DNA of 64,000 nt from NCBI RefSeq assembly GCF_900101525.1, contig NZ_FMZD01000013.1, positions 1-64,000 on the forward strand, written 5' to 3'. The notes below the pieces were generated by a model. That model saw only the letters and a program-made list of their open reading frames with translations. It made no database searches and was not told the DNA's origin. Of this stretch, positions 48,148-57,569 are shown piece by piece. A program made the position numbers and the translations under genes. The stretch is from Marinilactibacillus psychrotolerans. Lineage in GTDB: Bacteria; Bacillota; Bacilli; Lactobacillales; Carnobacteriaceae_A. Within the stretch, counting starts at the first letter, position 1. Every line of letters begins with the position of its first letter.

Positions 48148-50328
48148 TCATTCAGTTGCTTCAGATGTATCCATTTCTTCTGAGCTATTTTGGTCCTTAT
48201 TATCTGTATTTCCTTCTGAATCTTTTGCAGGTTCTGTCGTATCATCTGATAATTCTGGAGCGTCTGTTTTGTATAAATCAGTTGTAGACTGTCCGCCATT
48301 CATTTCAATTAAACTTTTACTTCTCAGAGGATCATTCTCCAAATATTTTAGCTGATCACTATAAATATAGTCATTTCGTTCAACATTACTGAAAGATTCT
48401 GGAGTATAAAAGCGTAGTAAATCCATCATCATTAAATCATCTGAAAAACCTAATTCTTTTCTAGCATCTTCTTGTATTTGATTTAATTTAGCTAATTCTT
48501 CTTCTGATAAAGTATCTTGAATTTCCTCACCTGTGTTATTATCATAAATACTTTGTCCTATAAACGAATAATCGTCTGTGATAACATTTCCGTTTCGGAA
48601 AGGAATTGTATCATCATGTTCTTCTGATAACATATCTTGTCCCATAAACAGATAATCTTTTGTTTCAAGTCCTAATAGATGCATCATAGTTGGTAACATA
48701 TCAACTTGTCCACTAGTCTTGTGAGATACTTGTCCATTTTTTGCTCCTGGTACATGAATAATCATAGGGACTTTCTGCATTTGAGTATTTTGGAAATCTC
48801 CCCATTCATCTTGATCTTCACCCAGTAAAGAAGCAAGATGAGGATTTCTCATGTTAGAAATGCCATAATGATCCCCATAAAGCATAATGATTGAATTATC
48901 ATATAACCCAGATGCTTTTAGATAGTTGAAGAATTCTTCAATAGCCTGATCAGCATAGTTTGCAGTAGCAAAATACTGGTTGATAGTTTCATCATCTGTA
49001 TTAGCAGTAGGAAATCCAGCATTCTGTTCGTCTAATGGATAAGGGAAATGATTCGTTACAGTAATAAATTTAGTATAGAAAGGTTGTGGCAGTTGTTCTA
49101 GATACTGCACAGACTCATCAAAGAACAACTTATCTTTTAACCCATATTCCAATGAATTATCCCCAGATACATCATAAAAAGCTGAATCAAAGAAATAATC
49201 ATAGCCAAACTGTTGGTAAGTGTCATTTCTATTCCAGAATGAACCTACATTTCCATGAAAAGCTGCTGAGGTATATCCAGCTTCTTGATGAAGGATATTT
49301 GGTGCAGCATGGAATGTATTTGTTGAACCTAAAGTTTGGAATGCGCTACCTTGAGGCAAGCCATAAAGGGAGTTCTCTCCCAAAATCTCAGCATCAGATG
49401 ATTTACCTTGACCTACTTGATGATAAAAATTATCAAAACTGTAAGAAGACTCATCATGGAAAAGACTGTTTACAAAAGGCATTACTTCATGTTTTTCACC
49501 ATTTTCATCTTCTAATTCATAATCAATTAGAAATTGTTGAACGCTCTCCATTGCAATAACAATAACATTGCGTCCTTTAGCTTCGCCGAAATATTCCGGA
49601 TTAGGTGCTGCGTCATTTTCTTTAGCAAAATCGACTATGTCAACTAAATTAGACTCATCAGCACTAGCTTTAACATGATTGTTTTGAGCCGTTTGGAATG
49701 CATCATAAGCTGTGAAAAAGTTCAAACCTAAATATTTCACAATATAATTACGATCAAATGTTCTAACTAATAATTGAGGTCTATTACTTTCAGCAAGCGC
49801 TAAGTTTCCTGCAAATAGCGCAACCCCTAAAATAGTTGTTGCCACCGCATAGCGTTTTCTTAATGGACGACTATCCATTTTAATAGGTGATTTCTTCTTA
49901 TATAAGATTGCAGTTAGTAAAATAATGAAATCCAACCAATAAAAGATATCCCATGGTCTCATCATAGCAACTGTTGAAGAAACAACTGCCCCAGAAACAT
50001 TATTAGAACCTAACAATATATTCATTGTAAGAAAATCACTAAACTCTCTATAGAACATAACATTAAAGTACAATATCATTGAAGCGATCGCCATCACGAC
50101 GAAGAGAGCGATATAGGCGCGCTTAGTTTTTTTAAAGTAGAGCGCAATAGAAAATAAAATCACTGTAAATGCTATCGGATTGATTAACAAGATAAACTGT
50201 TGGATCGCACCTGATACACCTAGATTAAATTCAACTTGATAGACTAGATAGGTCTTTAACCAGAATAAAATACTAGCTAATCCGAAAAAACCCATTCTTG
50301 TGCTTAATAAACTTTTAACTTTAGACAT
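48148..50328 (-). CDS. ltaS: Lipoteichoic acid synthase LtaS
   Basis: Membrane enzyme of 726 residues that polymerises glycerol-phosphate from phosphatidylglycerol into lipoteichoic acid. Five membrane segments lie in residues 10-180; the extracellular sulfatase-fold domain spans about 250-640. Metal and active-site regions are present: IAMESVQ (E261), GQGKSSDAE (305-313), FWNRND, and LYGDHYGIS. The nucleophile, Thr300 in S. aureus LtaS within GKTSD, is Ser310 here. The C-terminal 40 residues are an acidic, Ser/Thr/Asp-rich tail. The gene is monocistronic with its own terminator. The diacylglycerol it releases would be recycled by DagK encoded at 23 kb. Confidence 0.92.
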   Translation of the reverse strand: MSKVKSLLSTRMGFFGLASILFWLKTYLVYQVEFNLGVSGAIQQFILLINPIAFTVILFSIALYFKKTKRAYIALFVVMAIASMILYFNVMFYREFSDFLTMNILLGSNNVSGAVVSSTVAMMRPWDIFYWLDFIILLTAILYKKKSPIKMDSRPLRKRYAVATTILGVALFAGNLALAESNRPQLLVRTFDRNYIVKYLGLNFFTAYDAFQTAQNNHVKASADESNLVDIVDFAKENDAAPNPEYFGEAKGRNVIVIAMESVQQFLIDYELEDENGEKHEVMPFVNSLFHDESSYSFDNFYHQVGQGKSSDAEILGENSLYGLPQGSAFQTLGSTNTFHAAPNILHQEAGYTSAAFHGNVGSFWNRNDTYQQFGYDYFFDSAFYDVSGDNSLEYGLKDKLFFDESVQYLEQLPQPFYTKFITVTNHFPYPLDEQNAGFPTANTDDETINQYFATANYADQAIEEFFNYLKASGLYDNSIIMLYGDHYGISNMRNPHLASLLGEDQDEWGDFQNTQMQKVPMIIHVPGAKNGQVSHKTSGQVDMLPTMMHLLGLETKDYLFMGQDMLSEEHDDTIPFRNGNVITDDYSFIGQSIYDNNTGEEIQDTLSEEELAKLNQIQEDARKELGFSDDLMMMDLLRFYTPESFSNVERNDYIYSDQLKYLENDPLRSKSLIEMNGGQSTTDLYKTDAPELSDDTTEPAKDSEGNTDNKDQNSSEEMDTSEATE

Positions 50329-50505
50329 GAATATGCCTCCTATTATTTCTGTAATTCCTCAAACAAAGTATATTTTTTTACTGTTTGGTAATATTATTAA
50401 TCTCTAGGACATTTTACATTAAACTTACATAGAAGGCAAATGTTGAATCTATGTAAATGCAAGTCTGAAAATAATTAAGAAAGCCCAGTACTGTAAAGAA
50501 AAAAC

Positions 50506-50542
50506 CTTCAAACTCTTATATTCTTTCTATAAGAGTTTGAAG
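50506..50542 (-). terminator. Terminator of the two-component operon
   Basis: A 15-bp stem (50506-50520 with 50528-50542), 7-nt loop, followed on the minus strand by GTTTTTTC. It ends the histidine kinase transcript. The rest of 50329-50567 is the promoter region of ltaS. Confidence 0.85.
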
Positions 50543-50567
50543 ACTTAATAAATTATTAAATTTTTGG

Positions 50568-51980
50568 TTAATCTTTTGAGTCTGGAAATTCTATTGTAAA
50601 TGTAGTTCCTTTTTCTGGTTCACTTTCTACCTCTAACTTCGCTTTATGCATTTCTGCTAGCTGTTGAACGATAGATAGCCCTAATCCGGATTCACCATAT
50701 TTTGTGTTTGTTCTTGATATATCTGCTTTATAATATCGATCCCAGATATTTTTAATTTGATCTTCCGTCATTCCTATCCCATTGTCTTTAATGATAATCT
50801 TAGTACCTGTTTCTGTTTTCATTCCACTGACTTCTATCAATCCGTCATCTGTAAATTGAATAGCATTTTTAATTAAATTGACTAAAATTTGCTTGAAACG
50901 ATCGTAGTCAGCATACACTGTTAGGTTCTCTAACGAATCTATTTTCAGTTTATTATTAGAGCTCTCTGCAATATTTGCCATTTGCTCTTTTATCTCATCT
51001 AAAATTTCGGAAACAGGAAGAATATGTTTATTCAAGATAATTCTATTTGCTCGAATATTTTCATAATCAAGATTTTCATTTACTAATCGAATCATTCTCT
51101 TTGTTTCTTTCCTCATTAATTGTATGCTTCTCAAACGTTGTGATTCAGGGATAACGTCATATTCTAGACCTTCCAGCAATCCGTTAATGGTAGTTAGTGG
51201 TGTTCGCATTTCATGCGCGGCATCTTGCATAAAAGTTTTACGTCTTTCTTCTTGTCGCTCCACCTCCTGCCGTGACATATCTAAAGCATAAATCATCTTA
51301 TTGAAATCTTGAGAAAGATTATCAATTTCATCTCTATCTTTATGTTTAATACGAATATCATAATTCCCTTCAGCTACCATATGAGCAGCTTGCCTCAATC
51401 CATTTACCCGTTTAACTTGGTACCGTGCGAATACAAAACTCATTATAATAGCAATAATAGTTGAAATTAAAAACGCATTAAATAGATTTCTTTTTAAATC
51501 GCTCATTTGTCGCTCTATCTGGCTTACTGGTGCGCTTACAGCCACAAATCCCGCATAATCTCCAGCACTCGATGTAAAATAAGGTAGATAGATATAAGCT
51601 GTATCTCTAGGATTCCCATAAAGATCAGCTTGTTCAGTAGTTAAAGAAACCCGTTCCCCATCTCTTAATCGGTCTTCTTCCTCAGGCACAACCCTTGTTT
51701 CTATATTTTCTGATAACTTTGGAAAAACCAAATCTCCATTACTATCGAATACAAAAAAGGTTACGCCTTGATTTCCTAGAAGAGATTGAAAATGAGATAA
51801 TTGGTTAGATTCTAAATTTACATCTACAATAGATTCTGCATAAGCAAATAATCTATTTTCAGTTCCTTTTATTGCTGTATTACGAGCAAATAAAACAATC
51901 GAAACAACTGATATTGTTAGCAGCATAATGATAACTGATAAAAACCCCAGCATTTGTTGATAAAAATAAGGAAACTTCAT
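50568..51980 (-). CDS. Sensor histidine kinase
   Basis: Membrane sensor kinase of 470 residues: TM1 (about 10-33), an extracellular sensing segment (about 35-165), TM2 (about 166-187), HAMP (about 188-240), HisKA with the phosphorylated His in DAAHEMRTPLT (near 255), and HATPase with N box NLIKNAIQF, G1 DNGIGM and G2 GLGLSIV. No PAS domain is seen. The signal is unknown. It follows the response regulator gene by two bases, so the pair is one operon. Its target genes cannot be told; ltaS lies just downstream. Confidence 0.88.
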   Translation of the reverse strand: MKFPYFYQQMLGFLSVIIMLLTISVVSIVLFARNTAIKGTENRLFAYAESIVDVNLESNQLSHFQSLLGNQGVTFFVFDSNGDLVFPKLSENIETRVVPEEEDRLRDGERVSLTTEQADLYGNPRDTAYIYLPYFTSSAGDYAGFVAVSAPVSQIERQMSDLKRNLFNAFLISTIIAIIMSFVFARYQVKRVNGLRQAAHMVAEGNYDIRIKHKDRDEIDNLSQDFNKMIYALDMSRQEVERQEERRKTFMQDAAHEMRTPLTTINGLLEGLEYDVIPESQRLRSIQLMRKETKRMIRLVNENLDYENIRANRIILNKHILPVSEILDEIKEQMANIAESSNNKLKIDSLENLTVYADYDRFKQILVNLIKNAIQFTDDGLIEVSGMKTETGTKIIIKDNGIGMTEDQIKNIWDRYYKADISRTNTKYGESGLGLSIVQQLAEMHKAKLEVESEPEKGTTFTIEFPDSKD

Positions 51981-51982
51981 TT

Positions 51983-52696
51983 TTAATCTATAGCTCCTGT
52001 ATCATCAAATTTATATCCTACGCCCCATACTGTGTGAATAACTTGTGGACCGTTTTGTACAAGTTTCTGCCTCAATTTCTTTATATGTGCGTCAACTGTT
52101 CTTTCATCGCCAAAATATTCATAGTCCCACACCATTTGTAAAAGCTGTTCTCTTGAAAAAACTCTTCTTGGACTATTAGCTAAAGTGTATAGTAAATCAA
52201 ATTCCTTAGGTGTCAATCCTTCTAATAATGTGTCATACAACAAAACTTCCCTTGTATTTCTGTCTAATTTTAGATGTTCTGTCTCAACTTCATACAAACT
52301 ATCCTCTAATTCAGTTGAATGCGTTTGAGCATTTGCTCTTCTTTTAAGCGACTTGATTCGCGCAACTAAAGTCAGTGGACTAAATGGTTTAGTAACATAA
52401 TCATCTGCCCCGATCTCTAAGCCTATTACTTCATCACTTTCAGTATCCTTAGCGGTAAGCATAATAATCGGAATTTGTGTAGAATATTTTCTAATCTCTT
52501 TACAGATTGTCATTCCATCCATTTCCGGTAACATAATATCTAGCACAACCAAATCATATTTATTCTGATTATTCAAATAAGTGTCTAACCCTTTTTTACC
52601 ATTATGAACAAAGGTCGCTTCCCATTCTTCTTTCAAAAAAAACATTTCAATCATTTCACATACGGATTCATTATCTTCAATCATCAAAATATTCAT
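51983..52696 (-). CDS. OmpR-family response regulator
   Basis: A 237-residue regulator. The receiver domain has the acidic pair ED near 7-8, phosphoacceptor D53 in VVLDIMLPEMDG, the Thr in MLTAKD and the Lys in VTKPFSP. The C-terminal winged helix (about 130-230) has LTPKEFDLLYTLA and the recognition region RTVDAHIKKLRQKL. First gene of the operon with the sensor kinase. Confidence 0.9.
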   Translation of the reverse strand: MNILMIEDNESVCEMIEMFFLKEEWEATFVHNGKKGLDTYLNNQNKYDLVVLDIMLPEMDGMTICKEIRKYSTQIPIIMLTAKDTESDEVIGLEIGADDYVTKPFSPLTLVARIKSLKRRANAQTHSTELEDSLYEVETEHLKLDRNTREVLLYDTLLEGLTPKEFDLLYTLANSPRRVFSREQLLQMVWDYEYFGDERTVDAHIKKLRQKLVQNGPQVIHTVWGVGYKFDDTGAID

Positions 52697-52844
52697 GCGT
52701 ATCCTTCTTTCATTAATATTTCTTTATAAGCTTCATTCTACATTATATAATAAATATTTGAAAATTTTGTGTGATTTTTTATTTATAAAGAAAGAAATAA
52801 GATAAAATAATGAAAATATGAAGACTATAATATAACTTAAAATA

Positions 52845-52878
52845 AAAAAACTCACTAAATTAAATTAGCGAGTTTTTT
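52845..52878 (-). terminator. Terminator of the ssb-like gene
   Basis: A 14-bp stem with one wobble (52845-52858 with 52865-52878), 6-nt loop, with a T-run on the minus strand; 19 bases after the stop codon. Confidence 0.85.
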
Positions 52879-52896
52879 AGTTACTTTTTTAGATGT

Positions 52897-53214
52897 TTAC
52901 TTTTTGGGCTGTAGGAACTGAACTTCATTAACTAATAGCTCTACTACATAGACGGTTTCTGATTCTTTATTCTTATAAGTTCTAGATTGCATTTTCCCCA
53001 TTAATCCCACTAAGTCACCTTTATTGCAGTATTCTTCAATAAGTTCTGCCTTTTTCTCCCAGACTACAAATGGAATAAAGTCAGCTTCCACCCCATGGTC
53101 AGTACGATAATTTTTCTGGACTGCTAAGACATTATTCGATACTATTTTCCCCTCTCCTATATCGCGCAACTCGATTTCTCGAACAATTCTTCCCACCATT
53201 GCTACTTGATTCAT
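52897..53214 (-). CDS. Short single-stranded-DNA-binding protein (SsbB-like)
   Basis: A 105-residue OB-fold protein with the family opening MNQVAMVGRI, FIPFVVWEKKAELI and a final VNEVQFLQP. It lacks the flexible tail and acidic DDDIPF-type tip of SsbA, so it resembles the short competence-type SsbB/YwpH proteins, which protect single-stranded DNA during uptake. The main ssb gene must be elsewhere. Monocistronic. Confidence 0.8.
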   Translation of the reverse strand: MNQVAMVGRIVREIELRDIGEGKIVSNNVLAVQKNYRTDHGVEADFIPFVVWEKKAELIEEYCNKGDLVGLMGKMQSRTYKNKESETVYVVELLVNEVQFLQPKK

Positions 53215-53306
53215 ACGCTTTCCTCCTAATATACTAGACTTTTTAGTGAACCTGTCCTTTGAACAGCACTACTATATAGACTGTATAATTACAAGAAAAA
53301 CTAATG

Positions 53307-53340
53307 AAAAAAGATGAGTAGAATTTACTCTACTCATCTT
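53307..53340 (-). terminator. Terminator of the mbl-epuA transcript
   Basis: A 12-bp perfect stem (53311-53322 with 53329-53340), 6-nt loop, followed on the minus strand by TTTTTTCAT; 19 bases after the epuA stop codon. Confidence 0.85.
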
Positions 53341-53359
53341 CAATATGTTAGAAGTAGGA

Positions 53360-53548
53360 TTACATAAAGAAATCTAAAATATGTTGCCACAATTCAGGTT
53401 TAAATACATCCATGGGGCTACCGCCATCACCAATCACTCCATATCCGAGCATTACTCCTCCAATAAAAGCTACAGCGATCACTAAGATTACTAAAAATAC
53501 TTTTAATAGATACATTCCAGTCTTCTTTAAAATAGATTTCCAATTCAT
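53360..53548 (-). CDS. epuA: EpuA family small membrane protein (DUF annotated as RNA polymerase subunit beta)
   Basis: A 62-residue protein with a basic start, one long membrane segment and the conserved end GYGVIGDGGSPMDVFKPELW plus HILDFF. This is the EpuA family, often mislabelled in databases as 'DNA-directed RNA polymerase subunit beta'. In streptococci it lies next to murA and endA; here it follows mbl by 77 bases. Function unknown, with a suspected link to the cell envelope or competence nuclease. Confidence 0.88.
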   Translation of the reverse strand: MNWKSILKKTGMYLLKVFLVILVIAVAFIGGVMLGYGVIGDGGSPMDVFKPELWQHILDFFM

Positions 53549-53625
53549 GAACTACACACCTCTAAACATTTCAAATTTATTATACATGGATATTTCTTAC
53601 ATTCGATTCTCTCACAGCCAAAATA

Positions 53626-54609
53626 CTACTTACGTTTTTTTAGATTTTCAAGTAAAATCCCCGTACCTAATGCAACGGAATCTAATGGACTTTCAGCTCT
53701 AAAGACAGGAACTTTCAACTCTTCTGCAAACAATAGATCAATACCGTCGATCAAAGCACCACCGCCTGTTAGAATCACACCACGATCAATAATATCAGCT
53801 GATAATTCTGGCGGTGTTTTTTCTAAAACTTCTTTTGCTTTCTCCACTACAACTACCATTGATTCACGGGTTGCTTCCATAACCTCAAGAGAAGAAATGG
53901 ACACAGTACGAGGCAATCCAGTAACTACATCTCTTCCTCTAACGTCCATTGAGTCGTTGCGTCCGTGATCAAAAATCACACCAATCTCTTTCTTAACTGC
54001 TTCAGCTGTGCGTTCTCCGATCAACAAGCTATGTTTTTTCTTCAAATAAATAATAATATCATTATCCAACGTATCACCAGCAATTTTTACAGAGCGACTT
54101 GTAACAATCCCACCCATAGAAAGAACTGCTATGTCACTTGTTCCGCCTCCAATATCTATCACCATATTTCCACTTGGTTGAAAAATATCCATTCCTGCAC
54201 CAATAGCAGCAACTTTAGGCTCTTCTTCCAGATAGATATTCTTACCACCACTTTTTTCAGCAACTTCAATTATTGCTTTTTGTTCGATAGCTGTAATATT
54301 AGTAGGACAACAAATTAAGATATTGGGTTTCGATAAAAATCCTTTAACATTCAGTTTATTAATAAAATAAGTAAGCATTGCTTCAGTTATATCAAAATCA
54401 GCTATAACTCCACCTTGAAGAGGACGAATCGCTTGTATATTCCCTGGCGTTCTTCCAACCATTAAATAAGCTTCCTCGCCAACTGCTAATACTTCTTTAG
54501 TTTTAGTATCTAAAGCTACTACTGAAGGTTCATTTAATACTATTCCTTTACCTTTAACATGTACTAACACATTGGCGGTTCCTAAATCGATTCCAATATC
54601 TCTTGCCAT
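53626..54609 (-). CDS. mbl: Rod-shape actin homologue Mbl/MreB
   Basis: Bacterial actin of 327 residues that guides side-wall synthesis. The phosphate-1 loop GIDLGTANVLV opens the protein, with VIDIGGGTSDIAVLS (phosphate 2, about 148-162) and ILTGGGALIDGID (adenosine, about 287). The murA-mbl order is conserved with B. subtilis mbl and with enterococci. Its presence fits a rod-shaped cell. Confidence 0.9.
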   Translation of the reverse strand: MARDIGIDLGTANVLVHVKGKGIVLNEPSVVALDTKTKEVLAVGEEAYLMVGRTPGNIQAIRPLQGGVIADFDITEAMLTYFINKLNVKGFLSKPNILICCPTNITAIEQKAIIEVAEKSGGKNIYLEEEPKVAAIGAGMDIFQPSGNMVIDIGGGTSDIAVLSMGGIVTSRSVKIAGDTLDNDIIIYLKKKHSLLIGERTAEAVKKEIGVIFDHGRNDSMDVRGRDVVTGLPRTVSISSLEVMEATRESMVVVVEKAKEVLEKTPPELSADIIDRGVILTGGGALIDGIDLLFAEELKVPVFRAESPLDSVALGTGILLENLKKRK

Positions 54610-54784
54610 AATTGTTCCCCTCTCAAGTCTTTTAGCGATTCTGCAAGATTAGTTAAAAGACTACTAACTAGTTTATAATTTTTGTATATATTCTCTAAAT
54701 TTTCTCACTCTTCCTATCATACTCAAGATTTTACTAAAGAGCAAGATTAAAAACAACTTGAATTAAATAAAACCTATTTATATG

Positions 54785-54842
54785 CAAAAAAAGGAGAAAA
54801 TCGAACGATCATCTTCTGAGATCTTTCCGATTCAACTCCTTA
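54785..54842 (-). terminator. Terminator of murA
   Basis: On the minus strand AAGGAG and GAATCG pair with CGATTT and CTCCTT in a long interrupted stem, then a run of seven Ts (54791-54785). It starts 19 bases after the murA stop codon. Confidence 0.7.
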
Positions 54843-54860
54843 TTTATTATCAAACGAAAT

Positions 54861-56162
54861 TTATTCTGTGACGACTGCATTCGATACCTGTGAAGAAACT
54901 TCCTCTGTCACTCTTTCGATATCGGCTCCTAATTGTTTTAATTTTTCATGGAATTGATAATATCCGCGATCTAAATGGTTCAAGTTAGTAACACGCGTAT
55001 GACCTTTGGAGATAAGTCCTGCTATAATTAAGGCAGCTGAGGCTCTTAAATCACTGGAAGCAACTTCGGCTCCTTGTAATTCTTCCCCACCAGCAATCAT
55101 AAGACTTTGGCCATCAACTTTAAACGCTGCATTCATTTTACGCAATTCTTCCATATGCATGAACCGATTTTCAAAAACAGTCTCTCGCATAACGCTTGTT
55201 CCTTTTGCACTAAGTTGAGCAATTGTCATTTGTGCTTGCATATCTGTTGGAAAACCTGGATGTGGCATAGTTTTTACATCAGTCGGAAGCAATTGAGCTG
55301 GTCCAACAACCCGTAAGCCCTCCTGTTCTTCCTCAAACCGTACTCCCATTTCTTTTAACTTGGAGATCAGCGGTTTGTTATGTTCTGAAACAGCATTTTT
55401 AATCAGTATATTCCCTTTAGTTACTGCCGCAGCAACCATAAAGGTTCCACTTTCAATACGATCAGGGATAATCATATGATCTGTTCCAGTTAGTTCTTTG
55501 ACTCCTTCGATGCGGATAGATTCCGTACCTGCACCAACTACTCTAGCACCCATTCGATTTAAGAAATTGGCTAGATCAACGATTTCTGGTTCTCTTGCAA
55601 CATTTTCAATGATTGTTGTTCCTTCCGCAAGCGTCGCAGCCATCATGATATTTTGCGTAGCGCCTACACTTGGAAAGTCAAGATAGATATGAGCCCCTTT
55701 CAATTTTTCAGCGGAGGCTTCTATATATCCGTTTCTGATATGTACCTCTACTCCCATCGCTTCGAACCCTTTTAAATGAAGATCGATTGGACGCGTTCCA
55801 ATTGCACATCCACCTGGCAAAGCTACCTTGGCATACGAATTACGAGCCAATAAAGGCCCCATTACAACAATTGAAGCACGCATTTTACTCATATATTCAA
55901 AAGGCGTTTCTTCATTTAATTCGCTTGTTGCATCCAATGTCATTTCTTTATTTCCTTCATCAAAAGAAATATCAACATTTAAATAATTTAGTACTTCTTT
56001 CATTGTATAAATATCAGATAACAACGGTACATTTGATAAATGATTTTTCCCTTTGCTCGCTAGAATTGTAGCTGCTAAAATAGGTAATGCAGCATTTTTT
56101 GCCCCTTCTACTTCAACTGTTCCATTTAAGTTTTGTCCGCCGTTCACAATAATCTTGTCCAT
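54861..56162 (-). CDS. murA: UDP-N-acetylglucosamine 1-carboxyvinyltransferase MurA
   Basis: First committed enzyme of peptidoglycan synthesis, 433 residues, two EPSP-synthase-like domains. The catalytic, fosfomycin-targeted Cys is in [11 protein letters not shown] (about 114-124), and the [20 protein letters not shown] start is typical. Position between DUF1146 and mbl points to the MurAA-type copy, as in B. subtilis and enterococci. Confidence 0.93.
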   Translation of the reverse strand: MDKIIVNGGQNLNGTVEVEGAKNAALPILAATILASKGKNHLSNVPLLSDIYTMKEVLNYLNVDISFDEGNKEMTLDATSELNEETPFEYMSKMRASIVVMGPLLARNSYAKVALPGGCAIGTRPIDLHLKGFEAMGVEVHIRNGYIEASAEKLKGAHIYLDFPSVGATQNIMMAATLAEGTTIIENVAREPEIVDLANFLNRMGARVVGAGTESIRIEGVKELTGTDHMIIPDRIESGTFMVAAAVTKGNILIKNAVSEHNKPLISKLKEMGVRFEEEQEGLRVVGPAQLLPTDVKTMPHPGFPTDMQAQMTIAQLSAKGTSVMRETVFENRFMHMEELRKMNAAFKVDGQSLMIAGGEELQGAEVASSDLRASAALIIAGLISKGHTRVTNLNHLDRGYYQFHEKLKQLGADIERVTEEVSSQVSNAVVTE

Positions 56163-56441
56163 ACTATGCCCTCCAAGGTAATACTCATCCTATTAATTAA
56201 TATTCATTCAGTTCATTCGATCATTTTTTATAATTTAAAATCATTATTCGAAATTTTTACAAGTTATATCATATATAATATAACTCTATCTTTTTTTCCA
56301 ATTTTAAGATTAGATGAACAAAAAAGTTCATAATAACCTGTCATATTATATCAGAAAGCTATACATTTATAAACTATTACCTTTTCAAACCCTATGACTT
56401 TTTTGTGAACTTCCTCTATAGTTATAATATATCCTATATTA

Positions 56442-56675
56442 TCAGCCGAATAATTGAACTAAATTTTGTGACGATAATATAAAATCTATAAAAAAGCTGC
56501 TAACAGTATACCCAATTGCAATAGAAAGAAAAATATACAATATTTTAGCTTGCTGTATATGATACTTTTTTATCAAACTGTCTGTTCTAAGTCCCTGCAG
56601 TGCCCAAAAGGTAATCAAAATAAACGTTATATGGGATATAATAGTGATCAACGATTGTATTCCAATAAAAGTCAT
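56442..56675 (-). CDS. DUF1146 family membrane protein (YwzB-like)
   Basis: A 77-residue protein with two membrane segments. The segment WALQGLRTDSLIKK between them is typical of DUF1146. In B. subtilis and enterococci this gene lies between the ATP synthase operon and murA; here murA follows but upp, not atpC, precedes it. Function unknown. The 279 bases between it and murA are AT-rich and hold no gene. Confidence 0.85.
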   Translation of the reverse strand: MTFIGIQSLITIISHITFILITFWALQGLRTDSLIKKYHIQQAKILYIFLSIAIGYTVSSFFIDFILSSQNLVQLFG

Positions 56676-56768
56676 ATTCCCAATCCTTCCATAATAATTT
56701 TAGCATATCAAACTTTTGAATTCATTTTTAACGCTTATTATAAGTAATCAGAGTAGGAGAGCATACGA

Positions 56769-56804
56769 GAAATCCTCAATCCATTTTCTTGGATCGAGGA
56801 TTTC
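56769..56804 (-). terminator. Terminator of upp
   Basis: A 15-bp stem with one wobble pair (56769-56783 with 56790-56804), 6-nt loop, 10 bases after the upp stop codon. Confidence 0.75.
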
Positions 56805-56813
56805 AACATGGTT

Positions 56814-57443
56814 TTATAATGTTCCGAACAGTCTGTCACCTGCGTCACCAAGACCAGGTAAAATATATCCATTTTCATTTAATTTATCATCTAAAGAAGC
56901 TGAATAGATATCTACATCTGGATGAGCATCTTGTAAAACTTTGACACCTTCTGGAGCAGCTACTAAACACACAAATTTAATATTAGTTGCCCCTCTTTTT
57001 TTGAGTGCATCAATCGCTGCCACTGCAGATCCGCCTGTCGCAAGCATTGGATCAACGACCAGTAATTGGCGGTCAGGTAAATCTGAAGGAAGCTTGATAA
57101 AATATTCTACTGGTTCCATCGTCTCATGATCACGATACATTCCAACATGTCCAACTTTTGCTGCTGGTATTAAATCTAGCATGCCATCTACCATGCCTAA
57201 CCCTGCACGTAAAATTGGAACAATTACAACTTTTTTCCCAGATAATTGTTTCTGTGTAGATTTAATTAGTGGTGTTTCAATTTCTATGTCTTCTACAGGC
57301 ATTTCACGAGAAACTTCATAAGCTAATAACCTAGCTATTTCATTTACAACTTCTCTGAAATATTTTGTACCGGTTCTTTTATCTCTGATGATTGTAAGCT
57401 TATGTTGAATAAGTGGATGATTGATGACTTGAAATTTACCCAT
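56814..57443 (-). CDS. upp: Uracil phosphoribosyltransferase
   Basis: Pyrimidine salvage enzyme of 209 residues that makes UMP from uracil and PRPP. The PRPP loop [12 protein letters not shown] (about 129-140) and the uracil-binding end [14 protein letters not shown] are present. Monocistronic between tsaC and DUF1146; the glyA gene that often precedes it is not here. Confidence 0.95.
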   Translation of the reverse strand: MGKFQVINHPLIQHKLTIIRDKRTGTKYFREVVNEIARLLAYEVSREMPVEDIEIETPLIKSTQKQLSGKKVVIVPILRAGLGMVDGMLDLIPAAKVGHVGMYRDHETMEPVEYFIKLPSDLPDRQLLVVDPMLATGGSAVAAIDALKKRGATNIKFVCLVAAPEGVKVLQDAHPDVDIYSASLDDKLNENGYILPGLGDAGDRLFGTL

Positions 57444-57569
57444 TTAAACGACTCCCTCTTTTTGAATTTATAGTGATCTCAATAAATTGATTGACTTGCC
57501 TGATTTCCTCTCATTATTGTACAGAAAGATTTGATCGTTTTCCATCTTATTTATCAAATTTAATGAATT

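Noticed and set aside
49086-49559. 157-codon plus-strand frame inside ltaS
   Set aside because: It is antisense to a well-supported gene, has His/Gln-rich composition typical of a shadow frame, and no ribosome binding site.
50568-52696. Two-component pair as the PhoPR that would read the Pho box
   Set aside because: The kinase lacks the PAS domain usual in PhoR and nothing in the locus points to phosphate; the regulator is probably encoded elsewhere.
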